From Sphingomonas metalli (GTDB lineage Bacteria > Pseudomonadota > Alphaproteobacteria > Sphingomonadales > Sphingomonadaceae), in NCBI RefSeq assembly GCF_014641735.1, contig NZ_BMIH01000001.1:310001-374000 (forward strand): a stretch of DNA of 64,000 nucleotides, in the 5' to 3' direction. Under the pieces are notes generated by a model. That model did no database searches, had not been told where the DNA came from, and saw only the letters and a program-made list of their open reading frames with translations. This document shows positions 52,397-61,102 of this stretch, in pieces. Made by a program: the position numbers and the translations under genes. The number at the start of each line of letters is the position of its first letter. Position 1 is the first letter of the stretch.

Positions 52397-53619
52397 AGCG
52401 CGTCGAAATCGATCGCCGCGTGGCGATCGAGCCAATTGGGTGCCTCCGGCATCGGATATTTGAGGCCGGTGGCGCAGTTGAACAGCACCACCCGCTCGGC
52501 CTCGTCCACCTCGCCGGTCCGCAGCGCCTCGCGATAAGCCGCCAGCGTCGCGCCCCCTTCGGGACACAGCAACAGTCCGTCCGCCCTGGCGCAGTCCGCC
52601 ACGGCCTTAAGGATAGCCGGATCGCCGACTCCCAGCGCCTTGCCCCCGCTCTCGCGCACCGCGCGCAGGATCAGGAAGTCGCCGACCGCCCGGGGCACGC
52701 GGATGCCCGCTGCGACCGTATGCGCGTCGTCCCAGCGCTCGGCATGCTCCTCGCCCGCCTCGAAAGCGCGCACGATCGGCGCACAGCCCGACGCCTGCAC
52801 CGCATACATGCGCGGCCGCTTGGCGCCGATCCAGCCGAGCCGCTCCAGTTCGTCGAAAGCCTTCCACATGCCGATCAGGCCGGTCCCGCCGCCGGTCGGA
52901 TAGAAGATCGCGTCGGGAAGCTCCCAGCCGAGTTGCGCGGCGAGCTCCAGCCCCATCGTCTTCTTGCCCTCGATCCGATAGGGCTCCTTGAGCGTCGACA
53001 GGTCGAACCAGCGCCCCTCCGCGGCGCCTTTTCCCACGATCGCGCCGCAATCGTCGATCAGCCCGTTGACCCGCCACACCCGCGCGCCCTGCACGGCGAT
53101 CTCGCGCACGTTCACCTCCGGCGTGTCCTCGGGACAGAAGACGATCGTCTCGATCCCGACGCGGCTGGCATAGGCGGCGAGCGCGGCGCCGGCATTGCCG
53201 TTGGTCGGCATGGCGATCCGGGTGACGCCCAGTTCCCTGGCCATCGCCACCGCCATGACGAGGCCCCGCGCCTTGAAGCTGCCGGTCGGCAGGCGGCCCT
53301 CGTCCTTGACCAGCACATTGCCGCCGCCAGCGCTCTTCGAGATCGGCACCAGCGGCGTCTCGATCTCGCCCAGGCTGACGATATTCTCCGTCCGCCGCAC
53401 CGGCAGCAGCTCGCGCCACCGCCACAGATCGGTATCGCGAGCGGCGAGCGCATCGCGGGTCAGGCTGCGCCCGACCGCGTCGAGATCATAGCGCACCAGC
53501 AGCGGCCGACCGACCCGCGACAGGCCGTGAAGCCGGTCCGCCTCGTAGCGCTCTCCCGTCATCGAACATTCGAGATGCGTGACGAAAGTCGGGCGGTCGG
53601 CGGTGAGGTTGTCGTTCAT
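52393..53619 (-). CDS. thrC: Threonine synthase
   Basis: 408-residue PLP enzyme of fold type II that converts O-phosphohomoserine to threonine. The PLP Lys is in TGSFKARG, the phosphate loop in PTGGGTGLIG, and TNGNAGAALAAYASR is also conserved. The N-terminus (FVTHLECSMTGERYEADRLH) resembles the Zn-ribbon start of the archaeal/plant-like class but retains only one Cys, so zinc is probably not bound. Related PLP lyases are the alternative. It directly abuts the glycosyltransferase stop. Confidence 0.86.
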   Translation of the reverse strand: MNDNLTADRPTFVTHLECSMTGERYEADRLHGLSRVGRPLLVRYDLDAVGRSLTRDALAARDTDLWRWRELLPVRRTENIVSLGEIETPLVPISKSAGGGNVLVKDEGRLPTGSFKARGLVMAVAMARELGVTRIAMPTNGNAGAALAAYASRVGIETIVFCPEDTPEVNVREIAVQGARVWRVNGLIDDCGAIVGKGAAEGRWFDLSTLKEPYRIEGKKTMGLELAAQLGWELPDAIFYPTGGGTGLIGMWKAFDELERLGWIGAKRPRMYAVQASGCAPIVRAFEAGEEHAERWDDAHTVAAGIRVPRAVGDFLILRAVRESGGKALGVGDPAILKAVADCARADGLLLCPEGGATLAAYREALRTGEVDEAERVVLFNCATGLKYPMPEAPNWLDRHAAIDFDAL

Positions 53620-54840
53620 CTATCGTCCTTGCAGCATGCGCGCGATCCCCGCCGCGCGCTGCCGGTGCATGCCCGCATGGGTATTCGCGGCGGCCAGATC
53701 GCGCCCCGCCCGTCCCATCCTGCGCAGCGCTGCGGGGTCACGCGTCGCCTCGACCAGCGCCTCGGCCAAGGCGCTAGCGTCGCCGGGCGGGATCAGCATG
53801 CCGGTCTCGCCATCGCGCACGCAGGCGCGCGTGCCGGGCGTGTCCGCCGCGATCGTCGAGACGCCCTGCGAATAGGCGTCGTAGATGATGCGTGGCTGCT
53901 CGTCGGACAGCGAGGGCACCAGCACCGCATCATAACCGCCCAACAGCTCGAAAAAGGCAGGTCCATAGGGGACCTGATCGAGGACGCGGACATGCGCCCG
54001 CCCCCAGTCGGTGCCGGCGGCCGAACGCAGGCCGTCCAGCTCCGGTCCATCACCGATGATGTCGATATGGACCTGCGCCGCGCGCCCGGCGAGCAGGCGG
54101 AGCGCTTCGGCGACGATGGCGGTGCCCTTCTCCGCGATCATCCGGCTCGCGAACAGGAAACGGCCGGGCCCGCCGCGCATGGACTGTCGCGTCGCGATCG
54201 CCTCGACCGGCAGGACGACGCCCTCGTCGATCCAGCTCGCCTGGAACAACGCGCCACCGCCGGCCCGCGGCGCCGGCAGGGTGCGGCGATAGTCGTCCTG
54301 CGAATAGGCAGCGTAATCGGCCTGGCGAAGGCAGAAGCGGTTCATCGCCTCCCAAAGCGCCGCCTTGCGCCGGCGGCTGCCGTCCACCGCCTCCCCGTGC
54401 GGGACGCGCCAGAAGGCGCTCTCCACGACGATCACGATCCGCCGCCCCAGCAGACGGGCCAGCGGTACCGCCACCCAGCCCGCGGGAAAGGGGAAGCCGG
54501 CGATCCCGCAATGTACGACGCGGGCGCGCGGCACCTCGGCCAGCAGTCGCGCGATCATTCCGACCATCGCGAGATACTGGCCGGCGCCGCGCCGCACGGT
54601 ACGCCAGCCGCGTACGGTAACACCGGCCACTTCGGTCCAGCCGGGCTCGGGCGCGGCCTGCCGGATATAGGGACAGGCCAGTATCAGGCGCGGCAGATAG
54701 GCCGGGTGGAGCAGCAGATCCTTCGCCCAGGACGGATCCGCGAAATAGCGGCCGTCGGGGGTTCGCACGAGCGGGATGTTCAGCGCCAGCAGGTACGGCG
54801 CATCGACGATCGCGATCGACTCCCCCCCATCGTCGTTCAT
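53620..54840 (-). CDS. Glycosyltransferase family 4-like protein
   Basis: 406-residue GT-B fold enzyme. The C-terminal half has RFLFASRMIAEKGTAIVAEA, HIDIIGDGPELDGL and the EX7E-like nucleotide-sugar segment SLSDEQPRIIYDAYSQG. The N-terminal acceptor domain is less conserved (VVHCGIAGFPFPAGW). It transfers a sugar from an NDP or GDP donor to an unknown acceptor; envelope glycolipid or exopolysaccharide is likely. It overlaps grpE by ATGA, an unusual partner, and abuts thrC. Confidence 0.83.
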   Translation of the reverse strand: MNDDGGESIAIVDAPYLLALNIPLVRTPDGRYFADPSWAKDLLLHPAYLPRLILACPYIRQAAPEPGWTEVAGVTVRGWRTVRRGAGQYLAMVGMIARLLAEVPRARVVHCGIAGFPFPAGWVAVPLARLLGRRIVIVVESAFWRVPHGEAVDGSRRRKAALWEAMNRFCLRQADYAAYSQDDYRRTLPAPRAGGGALFQASWIDEGVVLPVEAIATRQSMRGGPGRFLFASRMIAEKGTAIVAEALRLLAGRAAQVHIDIIGDGPELDGLRSAAGTDWGRAHVRVLDQVPYGPAFFELLGGYDAVLVPSLSDEQPRIIYDAYSQGVSTIAADTPGTRACVRDGETGMLIPPGDASALAEALVEATRDPAALRRMGRAGRDLAAANTHAGMHRQRAAGIARMLQGR

Positions 54841-55403
54841 CCCGCCTTCGCCACCGCGACCAGCGCCGGACGGAGCAGCCGGTCCTTGATCATGTATCCG
54901 GCCTGCATCTCCTGCACGATCGTGCCCGGCTCGGCATCGCTGGGCATCTCCATCATCGCCTGATGCTTGTTCGGGTCGAGCGGCTGTCCGAGCGCCTCGA
55001 TCCGGGTGATGCCGTGGCGCGCGAACACGCTGTCCAGCTCGCGGCCGGTCGCCTCGAGCCCGGTCACGAGACCCTTCATGCGATCGTCGTCGCGCAGGTC
55101 GGCCGGGATCGCCGACAGGCCGCGCGACAGATTGTCGGCGACGGACAATACGTCGCGGGCGAAGGCGGTCGCGGCATAGTTGCGCGCGTCGGCGGCGTCC
55201 TTCTCGGCGCGGCGGCGGACGTTCTGGATGTCGGCCTGCGCGTAGAGCACGTCCTGCTTGGCCGCGGCGAGCTGGTCCTCCAGCTCCGCGATGCGCTTCG
55301 CCGCCGCATCATGCTCGGCCACCTCGGGCGCCGCCTCTGCGGTCTCGGCCCGAACGTCCTCCGGGGTCGGCGCGCCGGCGCCGCTATTGGTCTCGTCGAT
55401 CAT
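54837..55403 (-). CDS. grpE: Nucleotide exchange factor GrpE
   Basis: 188-residue DnaK exchange factor. It has a long N-terminal coiled coil (AAKRIAELEDQLAAAKQDVL, YAQADIQNVRRRAEKD) and a C-terminal beta-wing with DPNKHQAMMEMPSDAEPGTI and QEMQAGYMIKDRLLRPALV. AGGGAAACAG precedes ATG 55401-55403. It follows hrcA by 102 bases, the common hrcA-grpE pair, and overlaps the glycosyltransferase gene. Confidence 0.97.
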   Translation of the reverse strand: MIDETNSGAGAPTPEDVRAETAEAAPEVAEHDAAAKRIAELEDQLAAAKQDVLYAQADIQNVRRRAEKDAADARNYAATAFARDVLSVADNLSRGLSAIPADLRDDDRMKGLVTGLEATGRELDSVFARHGITRIEALGQPLDPNKHQAMMEMPSDAEPGTIVQEMQAGYMIKDRLLRPALVAVAKAG

Positions 55404-55505
55404 CTGTTTCCCTGTATGTCGGCCCGGATCCGGGCCAGCGTTGCCGCGATGCATGCCACCATGGGCACGGACCGCGCGGAGTTCAACCGCCCTGGCCGAT
55501 CTGCC

Positions 55506-56546
55506 CTACCCCATCAGCCGTGCCAGCGTCGCCGCGGTCAGGTCGACCATCGGCACGACGCGGGCATAGTTGAGCCGTACCGGGCCGATTACCCCGACCA
55601 CGCCGACCAGCCGCCCGTCCCGCCCGCGAAACGGCCGTGCGATCACCGAGGAACCGGACAGCGAGAACAGGTTCGTCTCCGCCCCGATGAAGATGCGCGT
55701 CGCATCGCCGCCGCGCGCCGAGTCGAGCAGCCCGGCGATCTCCTGCTTGCCCTCGAGATCGTCGAGCAGATCGCGGACCCGGTCCAGATCGGCGGCGGCG
55801 GCCGCATCGATCAGTCGGCCCTGCCCGCGCACGATCAGCACCGGACGCCGGTCGCCATCCTCGCTCCACACTGCCAGCCCGCGCTCGACCAGCGTGCGTG
55901 CAGCGGCGTCGATAGCCGCACGGCCATCGGCCAGTTCGCGGTCGATCCGCGCGCGGGCCTCCGCAAGGGTCAGCCCGGCGAGCGTCGCCGACATGAAATT
56001 GCCCGCCTCAACCAGCGCCGACGGCGGCACGCCGGCGGGCAGCGTGACGACGCGGTTCTCGACCGAGCCGTCCTCCCCCACCAGCACCGCCAGTGCCCGG
56101 CCCGGCGACAAGGGAACGAAGCCGATCGAGCGCAGCACCAACTCGCGCTTGGGCACCATCACCAGCCCGGCACAGGCGGACAGGCCGGACAGGGCAGCGG
56201 TGGTCGCGGCCAGCGCCTCCTCGACCGGGCCGTGCCGCTCCACCTCGGTCTCGATCGCGGCGCGCTCCTCGGGCGTCGGCTCGTGCGCCTGCATCATCCC
56301 GTCGACGAACAGGCGAAGGCCGCGCTCGGTCGGCAGGCGACCGGCGGAGGTATGCGGCGCGGCGAGCAGCCCCAGTGCCTCGAGCTCGCCGAGCACGCTG
56401 CGGATCGAGGCGGGCGACAGGCCGATGCCGGATAGCGCCAGCGTCTTCGAGCCCACCGGCTGGCCCGACGCCAGATAGCCGTCCACCACCGCGCGAAAGA
56501 TATCGCGGGCGCGGTCGGTCAGCTCGGTGACGGGCGGTGTACGCAT
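55506..56546 (-). CDS. hrcA: Heat-inducible transcription repressor HrcA
   Basis: 346-residue repressor of CIRCE-controlled chaperone genes, usually groESL. It has an N-terminal winged helix (LTDRARDIFRAVVDGYLASG, SPASIRSVLGELEALGLL, HTSAGRLPTERG), a GAF-like middle domain, and the C-terminal SGSSVIARPFRGRDGRLVG and VIGPVRLNYARVVPMVD. DNA binding is stabilised by GroEL in known systems. I find no CIRCE element (TTAGCACTC-N9-GAGTGCTAA) in this window, so its targets lie elsewhere. It is divergent from rph. Confidence 0.96.
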   Translation of the reverse strand: MRTPPVTELTDRARDIFRAVVDGYLASGQPVGSKTLALSGIGLSPASIRSVLGELEALGLLAAPHTSAGRLPTERGLRLFVDGMMQAHEPTPEERAAIETEVERHGPVEEALAATTAALSGLSACAGLVMVPKRELVLRSIGFVPLSPGRALAVLVGEDGSVENRVVTLPAGVPPSALVEAGNFMSATLAGLTLAEARARIDRELADGRAAIDAAARTLVERGLAVWSEDGDRRPVLIVRGQGRLIDAAAAADLDRVRDLLDDLEGKQEIAGLLDSARGGDATRIFIGAETNLFSLSGSSVIARPFRGRDGRLVGVVGVIGPVRLNYARVVPMVDLTAATLARLMG

Positions 56547-56621
56547 GGCGATGATCTAGGCTGGCGTGGCGGCGGATGGAAGGCTAGGCCGGCCGTCACA
56601 TAACACGAAAAAGGACCGTTC

Positions 56622-57335
56622 ATGCGCCCCAGCGGCCGCGCGCCAGATCAGATGCGCGCCATCACCATCGAGCCCCGCTTCACCCGTCATGCCGAGGGAT
56701 CGGTGCTGATCGGGTTCGGCGATACCAGGGTACTCGTCACCGCCTCGGTCGAGGAGCGCGTGCCGCCGTTCCTGCGCGGCAAGGGCGAGGGCTGGGTGAC
56801 GGCCGAATACGGGATGCTGCCGCGCGCGACGCACACCCGCGGCAGCCGCGAGGCGGCGAAGGGCAAGCAGTCCGGCCGGACGCAGGAGATCCAGCGGTTG
56901 ATCGGTCGCTCGCTGCGCGCGGTCTGCGACATGAAGCTGCTGGGCGAACGGCAGATCGTCCTCGACTGCGACGTCATCCAGGCCGATGGCGGCACCCGCA
57001 CCGCCTCCATATCCGGTGCGTGGGTGGCGCTGCGTCTCGCCGTCGACGGACTGCTCGCCTCGGGCAAGCTGACCGCCGACCCGATCCGGCAGAAGGTCGC
57101 GGCGGTCAGCTGCGGCATCTATCAGGGCACGCCCGTCCTCGACCTCGACTATGACGAGGACTCGAACGCCGATGCCGACGGCAATTTCGTCCTGCTCGAA
57201 AACGGCCATATCGCCGAGGCGCAGGCGACGGCCGAACATGCTACCTATGACGAGGAGTCTCTGCTCCGCCTGCTGCGCCTCGCGCGGATGGGCTGCACCG
57301 ACATCTTTCGCGCCCAGGCCGAGGCGGTGAAGTGA
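56622..57335 (+). CDS. rph: Ribonuclease PH
   Basis: 237-residue phosphorolytic 3'-5' exoribonuclease that trims tRNA 3' ends. It begins [20 protein letters not shown]. Further marks are [40 protein letters not shown] and [20 protein letters not shown] with the phosphate-binding and catalytic residues. It overlaps rdgB by GTGA and is divergent from hrcA, the usual hrcA/rph arrangement in alphaproteobacteria. Confidence 0.97.
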   Translation: MRPSGRAPDQMRAITIEPRFTRHAEGSVLIGFGDTRVLVTASVEERVPPFLRGKGEGWVTAEYGMLPRATHTRGSREAAKGKQSGRTQEIQRLIGRSLRAVCDMKLLGERQIVLDCDVIQADGGTRTASISGAWVALRLAVDGLLASGKLTADPIRQKVAAVSCGIYQGTPVLDLDYDEDSNADADGNFVLLENGHIAEAQATAEHATYDEESLLRLLRLARMGCTDIFRAQAEAVK

Positions 57336-57961
57336 GCGGCGAGGGAGAGGAGCCGCAGGCGATCCGCAAGCTCGCCCCCGGCAAGCTCGTCATCGCCAGC
57401 CACAATGCCGGCAAGGTGCGCGAGATCGCGGCGCTGCTCGAAGGGCGCGGGCTGGACGTGGTGTCCGCCGGCGCGCTCGACCTGCCGGAGCCGGAAGAGA
57501 CCGGCACCACCTTCGTCATGAATGCCGAGCTGAAGGCGCGGGCGGCGGCCGACCTTTCGGGGCTGCCCGCCCTGGCCGACGACAGCGGGCTGTGCGTCGA
57601 TGCGCTGGGTGGCGATCCCGGCATCTTCTCCGCCCGCTGGGGCGGCGACGCCAAGGATTTCGGCCATGCCATGCGGCTGGTCGAGGACAAGCTGCAACAG
57701 GCGGGCCCCGACGCCAGCCGCGACGCGCATTTCGTCTGCGCGCTCGCACTCGCCTGGCCCGACGGGCATGTCGAATGGTTCGAGGGGCGGGTCGACGGCA
57801 CGCTCGTCTGGCCCCCGCGCGGCGACAAGGGGCATGGCTATGACCCGGTCTTTCGCCCGAATGGCGACGATCGCACCTTCGGCGAGATCGACGAGGCGGA
57901 AAAGAACGCGATCAGCCATCGCGGCGACGCGTTCCGCCAGATGGTCGCGGCCGTCTTCTAG
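57332..57961 (+). CDS. rdgB: XTP/dITP diphosphatase (RdgB/HAM1)
   Basis: 209-residue house-cleaning pyrophosphatase that removes non-canonical purine triphosphates. The substrate motif is [17 protein letters not shown], with metal and catalytic residues in [20 protein letters not shown] and SARWGG. The C-terminus has [20 protein letters not shown] and [14 protein letters not shown] 57332 overlaps rph. Its usual next partner hemW follows only after an inserted CAP-domain gene on the other strand. Confidence 0.96.
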   Translation: MSGEGEEPQAIRKLAPGKLVIASHNAGKVREIAALLEGRGLDVVSAGALDLPEPEETGTTFVMNAELKARAAADLSGLPALADDSGLCVDALGGDPGIFSARWGGDAKDFGHAMRLVEDKLQQAGPDASRDAHFVCALALAWPDGHVEWFEGRVDGTLVWPPRGDKGHGYDPVFRPNGDDRTFGEIDEAEKNAISHRGDAFRQMVAAVF

Positions 57962-57998
57962 TCTTGGGTCCACAACCGTGGCCCCATCCCCCGCCCGG

Positions 57999-58589
57999 TC
58001 AGAAGGCGGCGCGACCCAGCACGTTGCCGGCCGGAGCGTAGCGGCAGACGAGAACGTCGTCGGCCGCACCCTTGGCGACGGCGCAGCCGACATGGGTCGT
58101 ACCGCGCCAGACCATCTGGGTGTAGTGGCCGACATCCTTCCACAGCCCGGTGCGGCTGAAATGCGGCGTGGGGGCACTGACATAGTCCTGCGCCTCCGCC
58201 ATCCACGCGCCGACCATCTCCGTGTAGGTGAAGCCGCCGTGGGTCCCCATCCACAGATTCTCGCCGACGCCGCGCGGCGCGGCGAAGCGCCCCTCGTGGG
58301 AGAAGGCGCCGCTGGCCGCGAGTTCCTCGGCGTGCAGCCGCGCGGACTCGGCCAGTTCCTCGCTCCACAGCAGCGGCGGCACGCCGACGAGCGCCCGGGT
58401 GGTGGCATGCGCGACCAGCATCGTGCGGCGCAGGGCCAGGTCGGTCTCCGGCCGGGTCGGGCGGGGCAACCGGTCGACCCAGGGCTCGGTGGAGGCGCCG
58501 GGCTGCGGCGCGACCGGGGACGGCGGCGCGGCCCAGCCGGCGACCGCCACCGTAGAGGCGAGCAGCATCGGGATGTTTGCCTTTGGCAT
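57999..58589 (-). CDS. CAP/SCP-domain secreted protein
   Basis: 196-residue protein. It has a signal peptide (PKANIPMLLASTVAVAGWAA), a Pro-rich spacer and a CAP superfamily domain. The domain marks are LLWSEELAESARLHAEELA, GVGENLWMG, HYTQMVWRGTTHVGCAV and VLVCRYAPAGN. The His and Glu of the CAP cavity are present. Bacterial CAP proteins are extracytoplasmic and of largely unknown function. It lies on the minus strand between rdgB and hemW, and its start is only about 23 bases from that of hemW. Confidence 0.85.
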   Translation of the reverse strand: MPKANIPMLLASTVAVAGWAAPPSPVAPQPGASTEPWVDRLPRPTRPETDLALRRTMLVAHATTRALVGVPPLLWSEELAESARLHAEELAASGAFSHEGRFAAPRGVGENLWMGTHGGFTYTEMVGAWMAEAQDYVSAPTPHFSRTGLWKDVGHYTQMVWRGTTHVGCAVAKGAADDVLVCRYAPAGNVLGRAAF

Positions 58590-58612
58590 ATCATTGGGAT
58601 TACCGGGAAATC

Positions 58613-59779
58613 GTGAACGAGCCGCAAATGCAGACCGACCTCGCGCTCTACGTCCACTGGCCATTTTGTGTCTCGAAATGCCCCTATTGCGACTTCAACA
58701 GCCATGTCCGTGCCGCGGTGGATCAGACGGCGTGGCGCGACTCGCTGATCGCCGATCTGGCACATGAGGCAGCTCTGTTGCCGGGGCGACGAGTCGGGTC
58801 GATTTTCTTTGGCGGCGGCACCCCGTCGCTGATGCCTCCATCGACCGTAGCCGCGATCCTCGACGCCGTGCAGACGCATTGGCAAGTGTCGGACACGATC
58901 GAGATCACGCTGGAGGCGAACCCGTCCTCGGTCGAGGCGGCGCGGTTCGCCGATCTCGCCGCAGCGGGAGTGAACCGGGTGTCGCTCGGGCTGCAATCGC
59001 TCGACGACGCGGCTTTACGCTTCCTGGGCCGGGCGCATGACGCGCGCGAAGGGCTGGCGGCCGTCGCGACCGCCCAGGCCAGCTTCGGGCGGGTCAGCAT
59101 CGACCTGATCTATGCCCGACCGGGCCAGACGCTGTCCGCATGGCAGGCCGAGCTGGATGCCGCCCTTGCGCTCGGTACCGAGCATCTGTCGCTCTACCAG
59201 CTGACGATCGAGCCCGGCACCCGCTTCGCCACCGAAGCCGCGGCCGGCCGGCTCGTCATTCCCGACGGCGACGCCGCCGCCGACCTGTTCGAGGCGACGC
59301 GCGCGATCACCGCCGCCGCGCGGCGGCCGGCCTACGAGACGTCGAACCATGCCGCGCCGGGTGCGGAGAGCCGCCACAATCTGACCTATTGGCGCTATGG
59401 CGACTATGCCGGCATCGGCCCCGGCGCGCATGGCCGCCGGGCCGGTCTGGCGACGATGCGGCACAGGAAGCCGGAGAATTGGATGGCCGCGATCGAGCGC
59501 AACGGCCATGGCCTGCAGGTGGAAGACCCCCTCGCCCCCCACGCCCGCGCGACCGAGGCGCTGGTGATGGGGTTGCGGCTGGCGGAGGGAGTGGATCTGA
59601 AGCGGATCGCGGCCCTGGCGGGCGGGACTGCACCGATCGACCAGGGTGCGGTGGAGCGGCTGTCGCTTCAGGGTCTCGTCGCGCTGACCGACGATCGCCT
59701 GCGGGTGACGGAGGCGGGTGCGCTGCTGCTCGATGCGATCCTGACCGAGGTGGTGGCGGACGACGTGGCGGTGGCCTGA
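58613..59779 (+). CDS. hemW: HemW, radical SAM haem chaperone
   Basis: 388-residue radical SAM protein once annotated as oxygen-independent coproporphyrinogen oxidase. It has CVSKCPYC (CxxxCxxC cluster) after LALYVHWPF, then FFGGGTPSLM, LEANPSS and VSLGLQSLDDA. YQLTIEPGTRF and the HemN C-terminal domain follow. It lacks the extra N-terminal residues of true HemN, which favours HemW, a haem-binding chaperone. GTG 58613 is chosen because GGGAA precedes it; ATG 58628 is the alternative. Confidence 0.92.
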   Translation: MNEPQMQTDLALYVHWPFCVSKCPYCDFNSHVRAAVDQTAWRDSLIADLAHEAALLPGRRVGSIFFGGGTPSLMPPSTVAAILDAVQTHWQVSDTIEITLEANPSSVEAARFADLAAAGVNRVSLGLQSLDDAALRFLGRAHDAREGLAAVATAQASFGRVSIDLIYARPGQTLSAWQAELDAALALGTEHLSLYQLTIEPGTRFATEAAAGRLVIPDGDAAADLFEATRAITAAARRPAYETSNHAAPGAESRHNLTYWRYGDYAGIGPGAHGRRAGLATMRHRKPENWMAAIERNGHGLQVEDPLAPHARATEALVMGLRLAEGVDLKRIAALAGGTAPIDQGAVERLSLQGLVALTDDRLRVTEAGALLLDAILTEVVADDVAVA

Positions 59780-59796
59780 TTACGCGAACCTCCAAC

Positions 59797-59866
59797 CCGT
59801 TCGTGCTGAACGAAGCCGAAGCACCGTCAAGTCTCAGGCCCTTCGACTGCGCTCAGGGCGAACGGA
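59797..59866. repeat. Family B inverted repeat pair between hemW and lpoA
   Basis: Left arm CCGTTCGTGCTGAACGAAGC followed by CGAAG; right arm CTTCGACTGCGCTCAGGGCG followed by AACGGA. It occupies most of the 114-base gap between the convergent genes. Confidence 0.8.
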
Positions 59867-59893
59867 ACGTGATGAAGAGCAGCTGATGTGCCG

Positions 59894-61102
59894 CTACTTC
59901 CCGAACCCCGTGGGCGCGGGCGACACCGTCACCGTCGTGCCGCCGCGGATCTCCTGCACCTCCAGCGCGCGCTCGGCGATGCCGTCGCGGCCGAAGCGGA
60001 AGGCACCGTCCAGTCCAGCGAAGCCGTCCGCCTCGCGCAACTTGCTTTCCGGAAAGGCCGCGCCCGGCCGCCAGTCGCGCGCGATCCGCACCGTCAGCAG
60101 CACCGCGTCATAGCCCAGGCTGGACAGGCGATAGGGCGCGGACCCGAACCGCGACCGGTATTTCACCGCATATTGGCGATAGAGCGTGTTGGGCACGCTG
60201 GCGAACCACGCGCCGGCCAGGCCGGGCCGGGCCGCGACGCCGCTTTCGGTATTCCACAATTCGGTGCCGAGCAGCCGCGTCGTCGCGCCGCTGCCTCGCT
60301 TCACCACCGGAGCTGCCGCCGCAGCGATGCTGCCGGCATCGGCGACCAGCACCGCGCCATAGGGCGCCTTGGCGACCAGCCGCTGGGCGGCAGCGGCCAC
60401 GCCGCCGGCAGTCCGGCCATAGGTCTGCAGCGAGACGACCTGCCCGCCCGCCCCTTCGACAGCCCGCAGGAACGCCGTGGAGGCCCGTTCGCCGTACAGA
60501 CCGTTCGGGACGAGCCCGGCAAAGGTCTGCACCCCGCGGCTGCGCGCGAAATCGACCACACGCTCCACGGACTGGGCCGGGATATAGCCCATCAGATAGA
60601 CGCCGCTGCCCGCAACGCCGATATCGTTGGAGAAGCTGATCACCGGGACGTTCGCCGCCCGGGCGATCGGTGCGACCGCGCGCACGTCGTCGCTGAGCAG
60701 CGGCCCGAGGATCAGCTGCGCGCCCTCGTCGATTGCACGGCGGGCCGCCCCGGCCGCGCCGCCGCTGCCGATGGCCGCGGTATCATAGTTGGTGATCCGC
60801 ACCGTCTGGTTCTGCGTGTCGAGCAGCGCCAGCATCGTCGCATTGGCGATCGACTGGCCGACCCCGGCATTGGGACCGGTAAGCGGCACCAGCAAGGCGA
60901 CGCGGCTGCGGTTGACGTCGCGCGGCAGGCCCGCCTCGACCTGCGGCGTCACCGGCCGCTCGGCCCGCGTCACCGGCCGTTCGGGTGCCGGCTCCGCGCC
61001 GCGGGGGATCACCGTCTGGCAGGCGGACAGCAGCACCGCCGCGGCCAGTGCCGCCCAGCGCCCGACGGTGCGGCGTTGCGAAATCCAGCCTGCCTCTGCC
61101 AT
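59894..61102 (-). CDS. Penicillin-binding protein activator, LpoA-like lipoprotein
   Basis: 402-residue protein. It has a lipoprotein signal (ALAAAVLLSACQ) and a periplasmic-binding-protein-like fold (RVALLVPLTGPNAGVGQSIA, LILGPLLSDDVRAVAPIA, IPVISFSND-type VPVISFSNDIGV, GLVPNGLYGERAS). It matches the LpoA C-terminal domain class that stimulates PBP1A. It lacks the enterobacterial N-terminal TPR domain, as usual for this group. ATG 61100-61102 has GGGGAG five bases upstream. Its start codon overlaps that of the divergent rsmI. Confidence 0.85.
   Translation of the reverse strand: MAEAGWISQRRTVGRWAALAAAVLLSACQTVIPRGAEPAPERPVTRAERPVTPQVEAGLPRDVNRSRVALLVPLTGPNAGVGQSIANATMLALLDTQNQTVRITNYDTAAIGSGGAAGAARRAIDEGAQLILGPLLSDDVRAVAPIARAANVPVISFSNDIGVAGSGVYLMGYIPAQSVERVVDFARSRGVQTFAGLVPNGLYGERASTAFLRAVEGAGGQVVSLQTYGRTAGGVAAAAQRLVAKAPYGAVLVADAGSIAAAAAPVVKRGSGATTRLLGTELWNTESGVAARPGLAGAWFASVPNTLYRQYAVKYRSRFGSAPYRLSSLGYDAVLLTVRIARDWRPGAAFPESKLREADGFAGLDGAFRFGRDGIAERALEVQEIRGGTTVTVSPAPTGFGK

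Noticed and set aside
52420-54963. An 847-codon plus-strand frame opposite thrC and the glycosyltransferase gene
   Set aside because: Antisense to two intact genes; translation is Arg/Gly/Asp/His-rich without motifs.
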